DNA of 64,000 nt, taken from the NCBI RefSeq assembly GCF_005405585.1, contig NZ_BJEQ01000002.1, positions 1 through 64,000 on the forward strand. The letters run 5' to 3'. Position numbers and translations under genes: made by a program. The notes under the pieces were generated by a model that had not been told where the DNA came from, did not search any database, and saw nothing but the letters and a program-made list of their open reading frames with translations. This document shows positions 8,084-17,878 of the stretch, one piece after another; position 1 is the stretch's first letter, and each line of letters begins with the position of its first letter. Source of the DNA: Agarivorans sp. Toyoura001. GTDB taxonomy: Bacteria > Pseudomonadota > Gammaproteobacteria > Enterobacterales > Celerinatantimonadaceae.

Positions 8084-9175
8084 TTAGTTTCTATCGAGCA
8101 TGTCGTAGTTTTCAGGTACATCAAAATTACTGTTATGCGCCAGCTTATTCTCTACCGTTTTCACTTCGTAGATATAACGTATACGAGCATCTCTCATCCA
8201 CTCATCAACTTTTTCGTCAATCATGTCATCAGCGGCATTTTTAACGATATTCCCCAACAAATTAGTTGCAGCGTCTTCTAAGCCACCAGAAAAGTCGATG
8301 CTAGTATCGCGCTTCTCTTTCTTTTTGTTATCAGCACATGCTTGCATGTTCTGAAACCATTCCAGCTTTATCGACAAAGGATAACCTTTAATTTTTGCCA
8401 GTTCTTGCTGAAACGCGTTTAAGCCTAGGTGATCAGCTTGTTCAGTATCACCAGTAAATGCACTGATCGTTTTAAACCCTTCTCGCCCTAGAAGACGTAC
8501 TAGAGGGTTATTCTCGCCAACCGAATCCAAGTATTTATTAGTTGCAATTTCATGCACACGCCATGCTTCTTTCATTTCAGCATTAGGATCAGCGGTCCAG
8601 AATACAAACTGAAGTAAGTTTAGATCTTTTTTGCCTTTCTCATCAGTGAATTCAGTTGACCATTTTACCTTATACTCTTCACTTGCTTGGCCACCAATTT
8701 GACGTTTATGACCTGTAGACAATACTTCAAACTCATTTTTGGTAAGCTCGACTTTACAACCTAAGTCTTCGTAGCTTTCATACTCTTCTGAACCTTCATC
8801 TGATTCAAGCATATCGGCATAGCCACTTACGCAGCCTGATAAAGCACATTCTTGGTATGTTTTATTTTTATGGTCCAGTTGCCATAGCAAATTTTTGTCC
8901 ATACGAAAAATACCGCTAGCATCAATACTCGCCCACTTCATATAAAAGCTATCAGGCTTCAATCTGTCATGAATAGTTCGCATATTTTCACGAGTATATA
9001 CAACTTGTTCACCTTGAGCATCTGGCACATACAGACCATTTAGGACAACTTTTGCCGTGACAACAGCGGTTTGCTCTTTAGGCGTTTCATCTACCGGAGT
9101 GGATGCGCATGCACCTAACAATAATGCGCTAGACAGCAAGGTTAACTTAGGGTTTATTGAATAACAGCGTTTCAC
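8084..9175 (-). CDS. Predicted outer-envelope lipoprotein of unknown function
   Basis: A GTG start at 9173-9175 is preferred: it follows AAAGGA by 6 nt and places a typical lipoprotein signal peptide (KLTLLSSALLLGAC) at the N-terminus, with the lipobox cysteine about 22 residues in. The upstream ATG at 9235 would bury this signal. The mature ~340-aa protein is acidic and mixed alpha/beta, with several cysteines (e.g. ECALSGC). I do not recognise the family. It appears monocistronic. Confidence 0.75.
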   Translation of the reverse strand: MKRCYSINPKLTLLSSALLLGACASTPVDETPKEQTAVVTAKVVLNGLYVPDAQGEQVVYTRENMRTIHDRLKPDSFYMKWASIDASGIFRMDKNLLWQLDHKNKTYQECALSGCVSGYADMLESDEGSEEYESYEDLGCKVELTKNEFEVLSTGHKRQIGGQASEEYKVKWSTEFTDEKGKKDLNLLQFVFWTADPNAEMKEAWRVHEIATNKYLDSVGENNPLVRLLGREGFKTISAFTGDTEQADHLGLNAFQQELAKIKGYPLSIKLEWFQNMQACADNKKKEKRDTSIDFSGGLEDAATNLLGNIVKNAADDMIDEKVDEWMRDARIRYIYEVKTVENKLAHNSNFDVPENYDMLDRN

Positions 9176-9317
9176 AATGAATCCTTTCACCAAAAAACAA
9201 ACGAGTCTATCAATAAAGCACCGCCATAGATACAAACAAAACTATAAATAACAACGGTAAGCCACTGTTTTTGATAAGTAGTTTCACCTTAATGAGCCTT
9301 CAGAACTTTCAGCCTAA

Positions 9318-11045
9318 CTAATACTGCTGATTGGCTTTGCGGTAATTCCCCTGATAATCAAAAATATGATGCTCAACTTGCCAGTAGTGCTTTTGTTTTT
9401 TGGCAATCACAAAGTCTGGGGCAACAATTTGTTGGATAGTTTTTTCAGCTTGTTTGGCGTTAGTGACTTCAACGTTATTTCCTTCAACTCTGCGAGCGAA
9501 CACAGTATTAAATTGCTGCTTAGCTTTTGAATAAGCAAAGTTAAAATGTTCACTAAGCTCAGCGCCATCTTCATCGTGGTAGATGAGCTTTAGTTTGTCA
9601 CCCTCACAACTTGCCGACATACCACTGCACCTCAGTACTTTTCGATCTTTTAGCTGCAAGGCATCTTTCAGTTGGTTGTCAGGGTCAATTAACTGATAAC
9701 CACAACTATGGCATTGCCGAGCCGCAATATCATTCTCAGCGTTACATTGTTGGCACTGCTTATATTTATAGCGGTAACTGCATTGCACTTGCTTGGTTTG
9801 GTCATTTGGGTCTTCAACCAAACCTTGGCACCGACGACCATAATGTTCGAGAATGTCACCGTCTTTATCGGTGATTCCCCAAAACATGTTGGCAAATTCA
9901 CATTGCGGGCAACTCACTTGTACTAAAGTGCTATTGGGGTTGGGTTTAGTTTCGCCAATTTCTGGTTGGTATAGGTCGTAATTACTACCCGCGTAGTCAA
10001 CAATTAAGCAATCGGTTTTCCCCTCATACAGTCGTAGTCCACGGCCAGCAATTTGTTGATATAAACTGACCGAGGCAGTGCGTCGTAATATCGCAATTAA
10101 ATCCACATGGGGAGCGTCAAAGCCAGTAGTTAATACTGATACATTCACCAAAAATTTAAGCTGTTGGCGCTTAAACTGTTCAATTAGCGAGTCACGCTGT
10201 TGGTTAGGCGTTTCAGCCGTCACTACTGCTGTTTGGTCATCTGGTAAGTAGTGAGCTATCTCTTGAGCGTGCTTTACCGTTGCTGCAAACACCATCACGC
10301 CTTTACGGTCTTCTGCTAGCTGAACTAACTGCTTACATATGGCCTGAGTCACTCGTGGGCAGCCCGCTAAAAATTGGTCTAGCTGCGCCTCACTGTACTG
10401 AGTCGGCAACTCATCAAACTGATAACGCGCAGCAGGGGCATCTACCAGCAAAGGCTGAGTAAGATGGCCTTTACAAATCAGGTGGCGTAAAGGCAGTTCG
10501 TAAATACATTTTTTAAACCAAGCATCTTCTTTACCTCGCGCATAACCGTGGTAATGCTGCTGATAAATCCAACCCTTATCTAAGCGATAAGGCGTGGCGG
10601 TTAAACCGAGTACTTTTAGCTGAGGGTTTTGCTGCTTTAGGTGATTAATAATCACCTGATATTGGCTATCACTATCATCATTTACGCGGTGGCATTCGTC
10701 AATTACTACCAAAGAATAGAAGCCCGAAAACTGGTCAAGATTACGGCTGAGCGATTGCACGCTAGCAAAGGTGACTGAATATTGGTTTTGTTTAAGCCCT
10801 AAGCCTGCAGCAAATACGCCTGACTCAAAACCATAGGTAGTAAATTTACTTTGGTTTTGCTCCACTAACTCTTTTACATGGGCTAATACCAAAATGGGGT
10901 ATTTAGCTAAACGCGCTAGTTCAGCAATGACTATGCTTTTACCGGCCCCTGTGGGTAATACAACTACTGCAGCGTCATCACTTTGTCGAAAGTGTGCCAA
11001 TACGGAATCAACCGAAGCTTGCTGGTAATCTCGCAGCTGTAACAT
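9318..11045 (-). CDS. radD: RadD (YejH) family DEAD/DEAH-box helicase-like ATPase
   Basis: A 575-aa superfamily 2 protein matching E. coli RadD over its length. Motif I is VVLPTGAGKSIV, motif II is the DECH variant VVIDECHRVND, motif III is LGLTATPYRL and motif VI is QQIAGRGLRLY. The C-terminal third has the zinc-type cysteine clusters CPQC...C and CQQCNAEND...CHSCG seen in RadD. RadD works in repair of gapped or broken DNA and stimulates RecA-dependent exchange. No neighbour is functionally linked. Confidence 0.93.
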   Translation of the reverse strand: MLQLRDYQQASVDSVLAHFRQSDDAAVVVLPTGAGKSIVIAELARLAKYPILVLAHVKELVEQNQSKFTTYGFESGVFAAGLGLKQNQYSVTFASVQSLSRNLDQFSGFYSLVVIDECHRVNDDSDSQYQVIINHLKQQNPQLKVLGLTATPYRLDKGWIYQQHYHGYARGKEDAWFKKCIYELPLRHLICKGHLTQPLLVDAPAARYQFDELPTQYSEAQLDQFLAGCPRVTQAICKQLVQLAEDRKGVMVFAATVKHAQEIAHYLPDDQTAVVTAETPNQQRDSLIEQFKRQQLKFLVNVSVLTTGFDAPHVDLIAILRRTASVSLYQQIAGRGLRLYEGKTDCLIVDYAGSNYDLYQPEIGETKPNPNSTLVQVSCPQCEFANMFWGITDKDGDILEHYGRRCQGLVEDPNDQTKQVQCSYRYKYKQCQQCNAENDIAARQCHSCGYQLIDPDNQLKDALQLKDRKVLRCSGMSASCEGDKLKLIYHDEDGAELSEHFNFAYSKAKQQFNTVFARRVEGNNVEVTNAKQAEKTIQQIVAPDFVIAKKQKHYWQVEHHIFDYQGNYRKANQQY

Positions 11046-11133
11046 GTTTATCCAATAAAATAGTAACTCTAATAGCTACATATATTATCTCATAGGATTG
11101 ATGTTACAACGCGAGTTCCTATCGATAACAGTG

Positions 11134-12066
11134 TTAACTATTTATTTTTCTTTTAGTTTGCTGCATAAAATTCCAAACGCAGTTTGGAATTAACTTAAAA
11201 AGCCACCCCTTAAACCATAGCTTTCTATTGGATAGCACACTGTGGGCTTTAAGATAAGTTTCACCCGCTAATTGATAAAAACCCGAAAATACATAAGAAC
11301 TTGCATACCTAGTATGTAACGTCTGAGTTATCAGTGACCAATCTGCTGACTTGTTATACCTATCTGCCAAAGCCTCTATTTTATCAAGGCAAACTAACTC
11401 AGCAGCATGCATTTTTTTATCGTTCAGAGAGTAATTATCACCATGAAACACGTGAATAGCTAAAGGCTCAGCCACAAACTCAAACTTCGCGACTAACGCA
11501 ACTTTTAACCAAAGATGCCAATCATCAACCCCCATAAGAGCTCTATCAGGATCAAAGCCCCCTATTTTGGAGAGTGCTTCTCTTCGCACCACAGCTGTAC
11601 AGCACGTAAGCATATTTTCTTGAACTAAACTGTCGAAAACCCAACCTTTTTTATTCCTAGAAAAATCAGGATTCACCGTCTTATTTAAATCGGTGTAATG
11701 AGCAAAAGAACCACAATAAACTAATCCTATTTGAGGCTCAGCAAACAATGGCACTTGCTTCTCTAATTTCTCAGTCAACCACAAATCATCTTGATCGCAG
11801 AAAGCAATAAGTTCACCTGAAGAATTCTTAATACCTACATTCCGAGCTGCAGCGACTCCCCCGTTAGCACAGTGCAGAGCTATTACTCTTGGGTCACTAT
11901 CTGCCATAAGATTGATTAGCTCTTTAGATTCATCTATCGAGCCATCATTGATTAATACCAATTCAAGGTTTTCATATGACTGAGATAGAATAGCATCGAC
12001 GGTTTTATTTAAATAAGTTGCACCGTTGTAGACTGGCACAATTACGGAGACTAGCGGCTTAGACAC
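11134..12066 (-). CDS. Glycosyltransferase family 2 (GT-A fold)
   Basis: A 310-aa GT2 enzyme that starts with the typical VSVIVPVYNGATYLNKTV strand-loop. It contains the nucleotide-sugar and metal-binding segment AFCDQDDLW (DxD-type) and a C-terminal MGVDDWHLWLK acceptor-side motif. It likely transfers a sugar during surface polysaccharide or LPS synthesis at the cytoplasmic face of the membrane. It is isolated from other polysaccharide genes, so the product glycan is unknown. Confidence 0.85.
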   Translation of the reverse strand: MSKPLVSVIVPVYNGATYLNKTVDAILSQSYENLELVLINDGSIDESKELINLMADSDPRVIALHCANGGVAAARNVGIKNSSGELIAFCDQDDLWLTEKLEKQVPLFAEPQIGLVYCGSFAHYTDLNKTVNPDFSRNKKGWVFDSLVQENMLTCCTAVVRREALSKIGGFDPDRALMGVDDWHLWLKVALVAKFEFVAEPLAIHVFHGDNYSLNDKKMHAAELVCLDKIEALADRYNKSADWSLITQTLHTRYASSYVFSGFYQLAGETYLKAHSVLSNRKLWFKGWLFKLIPNCVWNFMQQTKRKINS

Positions 12067-12346
12067 AGTTACATCCTTTTACAACCAAGTTTAGTTTGTC
12101 AATCAGTGTTAGAGGTAAGTGAGTATCTTGAGAAAGAGCACGATATCATCTGACTGGGAATAACACTTAGCTTCCTGCTAATCATACAGGTTATTTAATT
12201 TAGTGATTACTGTCTAATTTTTTATCCACTTATTGGCAATAAACCAGATATTTATTAGAAATATTAGACACTCTACTTTTGACAATTTCATTGTTCTGAA
12301 ACCAAATATTCTGTCTTAGTGCTTCTTTATAGATGCTGCATTATAA
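12067..12346. other. Intergenic region upstream of the GT2 gene
   Basis: About 280 AT-rich bases between the GT2 gene and the terminator of the first GH9 gene. They presumably carry the GT2 promoter on the minus strand. I see no gene, repeat or RNA in them. Confidence 0.5.
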
Positions 12347-12367
12347 AAAGGCGACCGAAGTCGCCTT
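12347..12367 (-). terminator. Intrinsic terminator with UUCG tetraloop, after GH9 copy 1
   Basis: On the minus strand AAGGCGAC-TTCG-GTCGCCTT forms an 8-bp stem capped by the very stable cUUCGg tetraloop and is followed by TTTTTA. It lies 18 bp beyond the GH9 stop codon. Confidence 0.85.
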
Positions 12368-12384
12368 AAATATTTATGGATTAC

Positions 12385-15207
12385 TTATGGAAGCACTTCA
12401 CACGTAGGTGCTTCAAAGTTGCCACTGTAGCCACCTTGCATACCAAACGAAGTACTCGCATTCGGACCTAAGTTACCGTTATATACTTCATTTACAGCAG
12501 TAAGTCCTAAGCCATCACTAGCTGCTTGATACTTAGCGTTCCAACCGTTTACCAAACTAATCGGTTGAGGGAAGCTTAAATGAACCTTCCACCCGCTTAC
12601 ATCTTCGCCACCAGCATTAGTCACTTTAATATTGCCTAATACAAAGCCGCTATTCCACACGTTAGCTTCACCTACGGTACAAGTAAGCTCAGACTCGCCG
12701 CCAACTGGAGGTTGTTCACCCGCTTTAACGGTTAAGGCTAAAACAGCTTCAGCAGACAACTCTGCCGCTTGCTCATCTGTAGCAATAACCAGTACCACTA
12801 CTTCACCTTCACTCTCAGGCATAGTGATACTTACATTGCCGCTACCTACTCGGCTCGTCACTAAAGCGCCATCAAGGTAAACATTTGCGCCATAAGCGTT
12901 GGCTAAGTCTAAGCGAACTTGTACGTCGCTAGCTGGGCTAACTTCACTGCCATTTGCAGGCGAACTGATCGCCACTGCAGGAACAATAGGCGCCGCTACA
13001 TTCACGGTTACTTTTGCTTCAGTGGAGTTTGCACCTTGGTTATCGGTAGCGAAATAAGTGAAGCTATCAACACCAAACGAACCAGTATTAGGTACATAGT
13101 CCGCTACGCTGCCATTTAAGCTAACAATACCGTTAGCTGGCTGACTCGCGATAGTGAAACTAGTGACTTGACCGTCGGAATCTGTTGCGGTTAATTCAAT
13201 AGATACAGGCGTATCAGAAGCCGTGTTTACACTTTGATTTTGCGCCACAGGTGCACAGTTAATGCCTGTATCTGCGCCACATGCCGCACTTGGCTCAGTT
13301 CCCCACACTAACTCGCCGTTATCGTATAATGCGATTTTACCCGCAAGCTTGTAGGCATTGTTGTAGTTATCCCACGACGGGTCGTTAGCATTATCCCAAT
13401 CGGGGTTGTTGGTATTGGTTGGTAATGATAAACGGAACTGCACTTCCTTTTTAGAGGCCGATTGACCACCAGGGTAAATATCTATGCCATCAAAACTAAT
13501 TTCTGCGTAATAGATGTTATCCGCTTCGTCACCCCAAGCATGTAAACCACTAAAACCGGAACCTTGGCTGTAAGCGGTTGATAACTTTACATCATTTAGC
13601 GAGTAACCCGCCTCAAACACTTCACTCAAATCAACCCAGTAACGATAGCTTAGTTGATCAGTTACGCGAGATGGCCAAGCCGTATGGTTATGTACTCTAG
13701 TCGCTAACTCAATATGGCGTGTACCTTGCGAGTTGATTTTAGCTTCTACAAATAACTCGGTATCACGTTGCTCTTTAGCCGGGAAACTAGCCTCGGCAAT
13801 AGGATCTCCGCCATGGTCGAGCCACAAGCGCGCTAACGCCGAAGTAAAGCCTGCGTTGTAGTCGGTAGCCACTTCGTTTTTAACGTAATCGCCGCGATCA
13901 TCGACCCAAGAATCATCTAACCCAGGGCCGCCCACCAATGCGCCTACCAATAAGTGGCGGTTTTCTACAGGGTCACCCGAATTATCATTCCATGTTCCGT
14001 GAGCGGTGCGGTGATGAGGCTTAGTTGGGTGGTAATCACCGTAGCCAATTTGGTAAGAAATATTTAACGGATTATCTCCCAAAATATAATCTAACTGGCC
14101 TTTAGCAAAGTTATAGTAAATTTCAGCCTTAGCATCTTTATCGGTATTTTCTCTTAAGTAATCTGAGTACACCAAGGCTAAGAACGAGGTATTAGAACTG
14201 TAACGGGCTGCGCCCCATGTATCTAAAAAGGCTAAACCACCGGGCGTATAACGAATTTTTTCACCGTTGTAACCTACCGTCCAGTAATCAAGCCAACGCT
14301 CTGCGTCAGCTTGGTAGCTAGCCTCACCGGTAAGGCTAGCCATTAATACATAAGCGCCGTAAGACTTATCATCCCAGGCTTGGCCCCACTTGTAAGAGCG
14401 TGTATCCGTTTGCGGTTCAGTGCCTAAAGAGCCATATTCCGTTTTAGCTTTATTCAAATAGCTAGCGTCTTCAGTGGCGCGGTACAACCAAATGGCACCC
14501 CACACTAACTCATCTTGATAACCACTCCATGAGTTATAAAACGCTTTGGCATCGGTAATGGCGTCTGAATATTTACCACGGTATTTATCGGCAAATGAAT
14601 ATAGCTCTTTGGCGTGCTCAAGTAGCATTGCTGCATAACTTGGGTCGCTGTCTTTAAACACCATAGAAATAGCGGCTAATGCTGCAGCAGTTTCACCAGC
14701 CAAATCAGAGCCTGGGTTAGCGGAATCAACCTTGTAAGAAGGGCGCTCCATTTGCATTACTTCAGCCGATCCCCACCAAGCGTGGTCTACCGAGCCTTTA
14801 CCTACTTGGCCATAAAGCTCGTTTGGTGCGGTGTGAGCGCTAACAAAGTAGTCTGCCACAAAACGCAGGTTATTTTTGATGTGAGTTAGTTGGTTGGTTT
14901 GCTCGTAAGCTTGCGGATAATCTACTACGCCCCACGCTAACATGGTGGCGGTGGCTGCCATTGGGAAGCCAAATTTAACGTGGTCGCCGGCATCATACCA
15001 GCCGCCAGTTAAATCAACATTGTTGTCAGCGCCGTCTTGTAATGCCGAGTCACCTCGCCACTCATTTCGGTTCCAACTAGGAATTACGCCCGATTGTTGG
15101 GCTTCGTAAAAATAAATAGATTTTTGTAAGGCTTCGCCATAATTTGCGGCTTGCGCCGACATTGCACTGGTAATTACTGCGGTCGCGAGTAAAGTTTTCC
15201 TTAACAT
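12385..15207 (-). CDS. Secreted GH9 endoglucanase with CBM3c, Ig-like domains and CBM2 (copy 1)
   Basis: A 940-aa secreted cellulase. A signal peptide (1-20, ending SAQA) precedes a GH9 catalytic domain (about 21-465). GGWYDAGDHVKFG supplies the catalytic-base aspartates D72/D75, HHRTAHG is the substrate-binding histidine motif, and E445 in NEVATDYNAGF is the general acid. A CBM3c-type module follows (about 480-640), typical of processive 'theme B' GH9 enzymes. Then come a cadherin/Ig-like domain with TDSDG (about 650-740), a second Ig-like domain (about 742-830) and a C-terminal CBM2 (about 840-940). It hydrolyses beta-1,4-glucan outside the cell. It is a near-duplicate of the gene at 17879-20698. 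Confidence 0.95.
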   Translation of the reverse strand: MLRKTLLATAVITSAMSAQAANYGEALQKSIYFYEAQQSGVIPSWNRNEWRGDSALQDGADNNVDLTGGWYDAGDHVKFGFPMAATATMLAWGVVDYPQAYEQTNQLTHIKNNLRFVADYFVSAHTAPNELYGQVGKGSVDHAWWGSAEVMQMERPSYKVDSANPGSDLAGETAAALAAISMVFKDSDPSYAAMLLEHAKELYSFADKYRGKYSDAITDAKAFYNSWSGYQDELVWGAIWLYRATEDASYLNKAKTEYGSLGTEPQTDTRSYKWGQAWDDKSYGAYVLMASLTGEASYQADAERWLDYWTVGYNGEKIRYTPGGLAFLDTWGAARYSSNTSFLALVYSDYLRENTDKDAKAEIYYNFAKGQLDYILGDNPLNISYQIGYGDYHPTKPHHRTAHGTWNDNSGDPVENRHLLVGALVGGPGLDDSWVDDRGDYVKNEVATDYNAGFTSALARLWLDHGGDPIAEASFPAKEQRDTELFVEAKINSQGTRHIELATRVHNHTAWPSRVTDQLSYRYWVDLSEVFEAGYSLNDVKLSTAYSQGSGFSGLHAWGDEADNIYYAEISFDGIDIYPGGQSASKKEVQFRLSLPTNTNNPDWDNANDPSWDNYNNAYKLAGKIALYDNGELVWGTEPSAACGADTGINCAPVAQNQSVNTASDTPVSIELTATDSDGQVTSFTIASQPANGIVSLNGSVADYVPNTGSFGVDSFTYFATDNQGANSTEAKVTVNVAAPIVPAVAISSPANGSEVSPASDVQVRLDLANAYGANVYLDGALVTSRVGSGNVSITMPESEGEVVVLVIATDEQAAELSAEAVLALTVKAGEQPPVGGESELTCTVGEANVWNSGFVLGNIKVTNAGGEDVSGWKVHLSFPQPISLVNGWNAKYQAASDGLGLTAVNEVYNGNLGPNASTSFGMQGGYSGNFEAPTCEVLP

Positions 15208-15250
15208 CTTTGCTGTCTCATCATTTAGTCAAAAGTATTAAGCCTCCTTC

Positions 15251-15278
15251 TGCCATTCTATGTAGCGGTAAGAAGTAC
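15251..15278 (-). promoter_or_regulatory. Conserved upstream element of GH9 copy 1
   Basis: The plus-strand block GTAGCGGTAagAAGTAC, with flanking GCCAT and C/T-rich bases, recurs upstream of GH9 copy 2 (20741-20767) at the same distance (about 45-70 bp) from the start codon. Surrounding noncoding bases are much less conserved, which suggests a shared promoter, operator or 5'-UTR signal. Confidence 0.5.
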
Positions 15279-15580
15279 TGCTGTTTACAGAAACAGACAC
15301 TCTTTACAAAAGATCCCAACCGCGTTGTGCAAGTCCACGTTGGTAACTTTCAAGTCTTTGCTTCCTGCGATGGCCGCTATAAATAACACATCCACCAGTA
15401 AACGAGCGCAAGCTTACCTTAGTTCTGATAAAACTGTTTATTAATAAGTGACAATTTTACCAAAAAGGACTTAACCTTTGATATACATAACAAAAATGGA
15501 ATTATTTACTAAAGTAAACATTACCAATCGGCACTAACAGAGAAATAATCTAAATCGAAGTAGCAGATTGCCACAAAAAC
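15279..15580. other. Upstream intergenic region of GH9 copy 1
   Basis: About 300 bases between the conserved element and the GH5 terminator. No ORF with a ribosome-binding site was seen. The region is AT-rich and probably carries the promoter of GH9 copy 1. Confidence 0.5.
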
Positions 15581-15581
15581 A

Positions 15582-15613
15582 AAAAGCCCTTAATAAAGTG
15601 TATTAAGGGCTTT
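15582..15613 (-). terminator. Intrinsic terminator after the GH5 cellulase
   Basis: AAGCCCTTAATA pairs with TATTAAGGGCTT around a 5-nt loop. On the minus strand the stem is followed by TTTTTGTTTTT. It separates the GH5 transcript from the GH9 copy 1 promoter. Confidence 0.85.
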
Positions 15614-15653
15614 ACAGTTAAGCGCGTTCTTAGCGCGATGACTTATTTATAAA

Positions 15654-17816
15654 TTAGCGCATAGTACATGTAGGTGCGCCAAAGTTACCTGAATGCCCCC
15701 CTTGCAGACCAAAAGACAGACTGCTACCTGGGGCAATGTCGGTATTATAAGCTTCATTGCTCACTTCAATACTCTGGGCTGTCGCAGTAAATACGCCCCC
15801 CCAACCGCCCACTAAGCTAACCGCACTAGGAAAATCAAGTACTGCCGTCCAACCAGAGATGGTTTCGGTACCCGTATTGCTAACCGTAATGCTGTTAATC
15901 ACAAAACCACTGCCCCATGAATCTGCAGGCCCAACCGTACAACTTAAGTTAGCTGCTGCCGGCTCAACAACATTAAGCGCCACACTGTCTGAAACACTCA
16001 GGTTTTGGCCTTGTTCGTCTTGCGCTGTCACTTTCAAGGTGTAGGCGCCAACTACACTAGGCGCTGTTAGTTCGGCACTGGTGCCAGTAAACGACAGCAC
16101 TTGTCCCGCTAAGTTGGTTTCAAAACCTGCGGCATCTTTAAGGTTCACGCTTACCGCAAAGGTACTAGCAGCTTCTATACGGCTATTGGCATTTGGCGAG
16201 CTTACGCTAATTTCAGGCTGCAACGGTACTTCGTTTAACGCACTGAGCGCAATACTATCGCTCACCGCCATTTCACTACCGGCACTATTTACTGCCACGA
16301 GAGAAACGGTAAAGTCACCTTCAGCGCTTGGCGCGGTTAAGTTCACGCCACCTGAAACCGGCCCGGTTTTCACAAAACTACCATCTAGATAAACGTTCAC
16401 CGATGCCGCTTTGTTCACCGAATAACTTACGCTAAAACTTGAACCAGTTAGCACGATGCTATTTGCGGCAGGTGAGCTAATACTTACCGACGGATTCAAA
16501 CCTTGGTAGTAATCATTCAGGCTAATACCGGTAGCACTGTTAGCGCCCCCTAATGCCACTTCGTGATCCAAGCTAATAAATTTACCTGCATCATTGGCCC
16601 AAAGAGATGGTAGAAATAAGGCGTATTTCTCTTCATCCCAAGTCGTCCAGTCGTGACCGAGTAAGCCACCTGTATCACCCGAGTTAGGATTAATACACCA
16701 GAAGGTGTGGTGTAGTTGGTGTTCGATAATCAAGTCACGAATCGCCACCATCCAGGCCTCATTGGGTCCGCCATCCATAAAGCCGCCCCACTCGCCAATC
16801 AATAGCGGAGATATGCCTTCTTCATGAATAAACATCCAGTTATCTTTCCACACATCTTGATACAAGGTGTCTTTATTAAAGCCTGGGTAAAACCAATCTT
16901 GAGCAAATACTAATGGGCCATAATCATGCGGTGAGTACATAAACTGCTGCTGGCGCGCCCCTAAATCGATAGGGAATTCGCGCACGCCGCGCAAGTTTCC
17001 GCCCCACCAGTTAAAGTGAAAATCGTCTTTGCCTTTGCTTTCCCAGTTTTTACCCTCTACCGGATAGGCTTCAATCCCTTCACACATCACCAACATATTG
17101 GGGTTAATATCTAACACGCGGTTAGACACCACCTCACAAGCATGTTTCCAGTTGTTCTCGTCGGTTGAGTTATCCCATTTAGCAAACTCACCAGCAGCGC
17201 TTTGTTTAGGGTTGCCATGTGGTTCATTTTCTAAATCAAATGCGATAATAGTGTCATCGTTTTTGTAACGCTCAGTCACCCACTCCCAAGTAGAGAAGAA
17301 GTCTTCTGAGGTAATGTCGCCTTTGTACCAAAGTGGCGCGATGTGCCCCATGTTATCCGCTTCAGCGCCGTGCACATCTAGTAGGATTTTCATGCCACTG
17401 GCCTTGGCGGCAGCGATCATTGCATCAAATACTTCTAAGGAAGTGGCCGAGGCTAAATCAGGATTAGCCGAAGCATTCACTTGAATCGCCACAAACTGGC
17501 CATTTTTCCATTCTTTTAGCAGTTCGGTTGAAATCGGCACTCGCAGTAGGTTCACCCCACGCGAGGCGATATCTTGAATAGTATTTTCCAAATTCACCGA
17601 CCACAAACCATGTAATACCCGCTCGGTAGTATTAAAGCCAAACCAATTTGCGCCGGTTAGCCACACGGTATTGCCTTGCATATCTTTAATTTGGTTACCT
17701 TCAACATGTAACCAATCATCTCCCGGTAAGGGAGCGGCCATTAAACTAGTGCTTACCAGCGAAGCAGCGGTAAACCCTAAACATTTAGCGAGAAAGCTTT
17801 TTTTAGTATTCATCAT
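15654..17816 (-). CDS. Secreted GH5 (subfamily 1-like) endoglucanase with two Ig-like domains and CBM2
   Basis: A 720-aa secreted cellulase. A signal peptide (about 1-28) leads into a GH5 TIM barrel (about 30-435) resembling Acidothermus E1, with the shared GxNWFGFxT...HGLWS segment. The acid/base is E198 in FDLENEPHG and the nucleophile E342 in LIGEWGG. Two Ig-like linkers (about 445-530 and 540-620) and a C-terminal CBM2 (about 625-720) follow. It cuts internal beta-1,4-glucan bonds and should act with the flanking GH9 enzymes. Two adjacent ATGs follow GGAG; the first is used. It starts 62 bp after GH9 copy 2, with a terminator between. Confidence 0.93.
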   Translation of the reverse strand: MMNTKKSFLAKCLGFTAASLVSTSLMAAPLPGDDWLHVEGNQIKDMQGNTVWLTGANWFGFNTTERVLHGLWSVNLENTIQDIASRGVNLLRVPISTELLKEWKNGQFVAIQVNASANPDLASATSLEVFDAMIAAAKASGMKILLDVHGAEADNMGHIAPLWYKGDITSEDFFSTWEWVTERYKNDDTIIAFDLENEPHGNPKQSAAGEFAKWDNSTDENNWKHACEVVSNRVLDINPNMLVMCEGIEAYPVEGKNWESKGKDDFHFNWWGGNLRGVREFPIDLGARQQQFMYSPHDYGPLVFAQDWFYPGFNKDTLYQDVWKDNWMFIHEEGISPLLIGEWGGFMDGGPNEAWMVAIRDLIIEHQLHHTFWCINPNSGDTGGLLGHDWTTWDEEKYALFLPSLWANDAGKFISLDHEVALGGANSATGISLNDYYQGLNPSVSISSPAANSIVLTGSSFSVSYSVNKAASVNVYLDGSFVKTGPVSGGVNLTAPSAEGDFTVSLVAVNSAGSEMAVSDSIALSALNEVPLQPEISVSSPNANSRIEAASTFAVSVNLKDAAGFETNLAGQVLSFTGTSAELTAPSVVGAYTLKVTAQDEQGQNLSVSDSVALNVVEPAAANLSCTVGPADSWGSGFVINSITVSNTGTETISGWTAVLDFPSAVSLVGGWGGVFTATAQSIEVSNEAYNTDIAPGSSLSFGLQGGHSGNFGAPTCTMR

Positions 17817-17843
17817 AATTCTCCGTACATATTCCCTATGAAA

Positions 17844-17863
17844 AAAGCGGCCGAAGCCGCTTT
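17844..17863 (-). terminator. UUCG-capped terminator or attenuator between GH9 copy 2 and GH5
   Basis: Minus-strand AAAGCGGC-TTCG-GCCGCTTT followed by TTT lies in the 62-bp gap after GH9 copy 2. No good promoter is evident between this hairpin and the GH5 start, so it may act as a partial terminator that sets the GH9:GH5 ratio. Confidence 0.75.
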
Positions 17864-17878
17864 AAATGGAGTTAAGTA

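Noticed and set aside
15654-17816. Plus-strand frames of about 95-103 codons inside the GH5 and GH9 genes
   Set aside because: They are antisense shadows of Ser/Thr-rich Ig-like and CBM2 coding regions.
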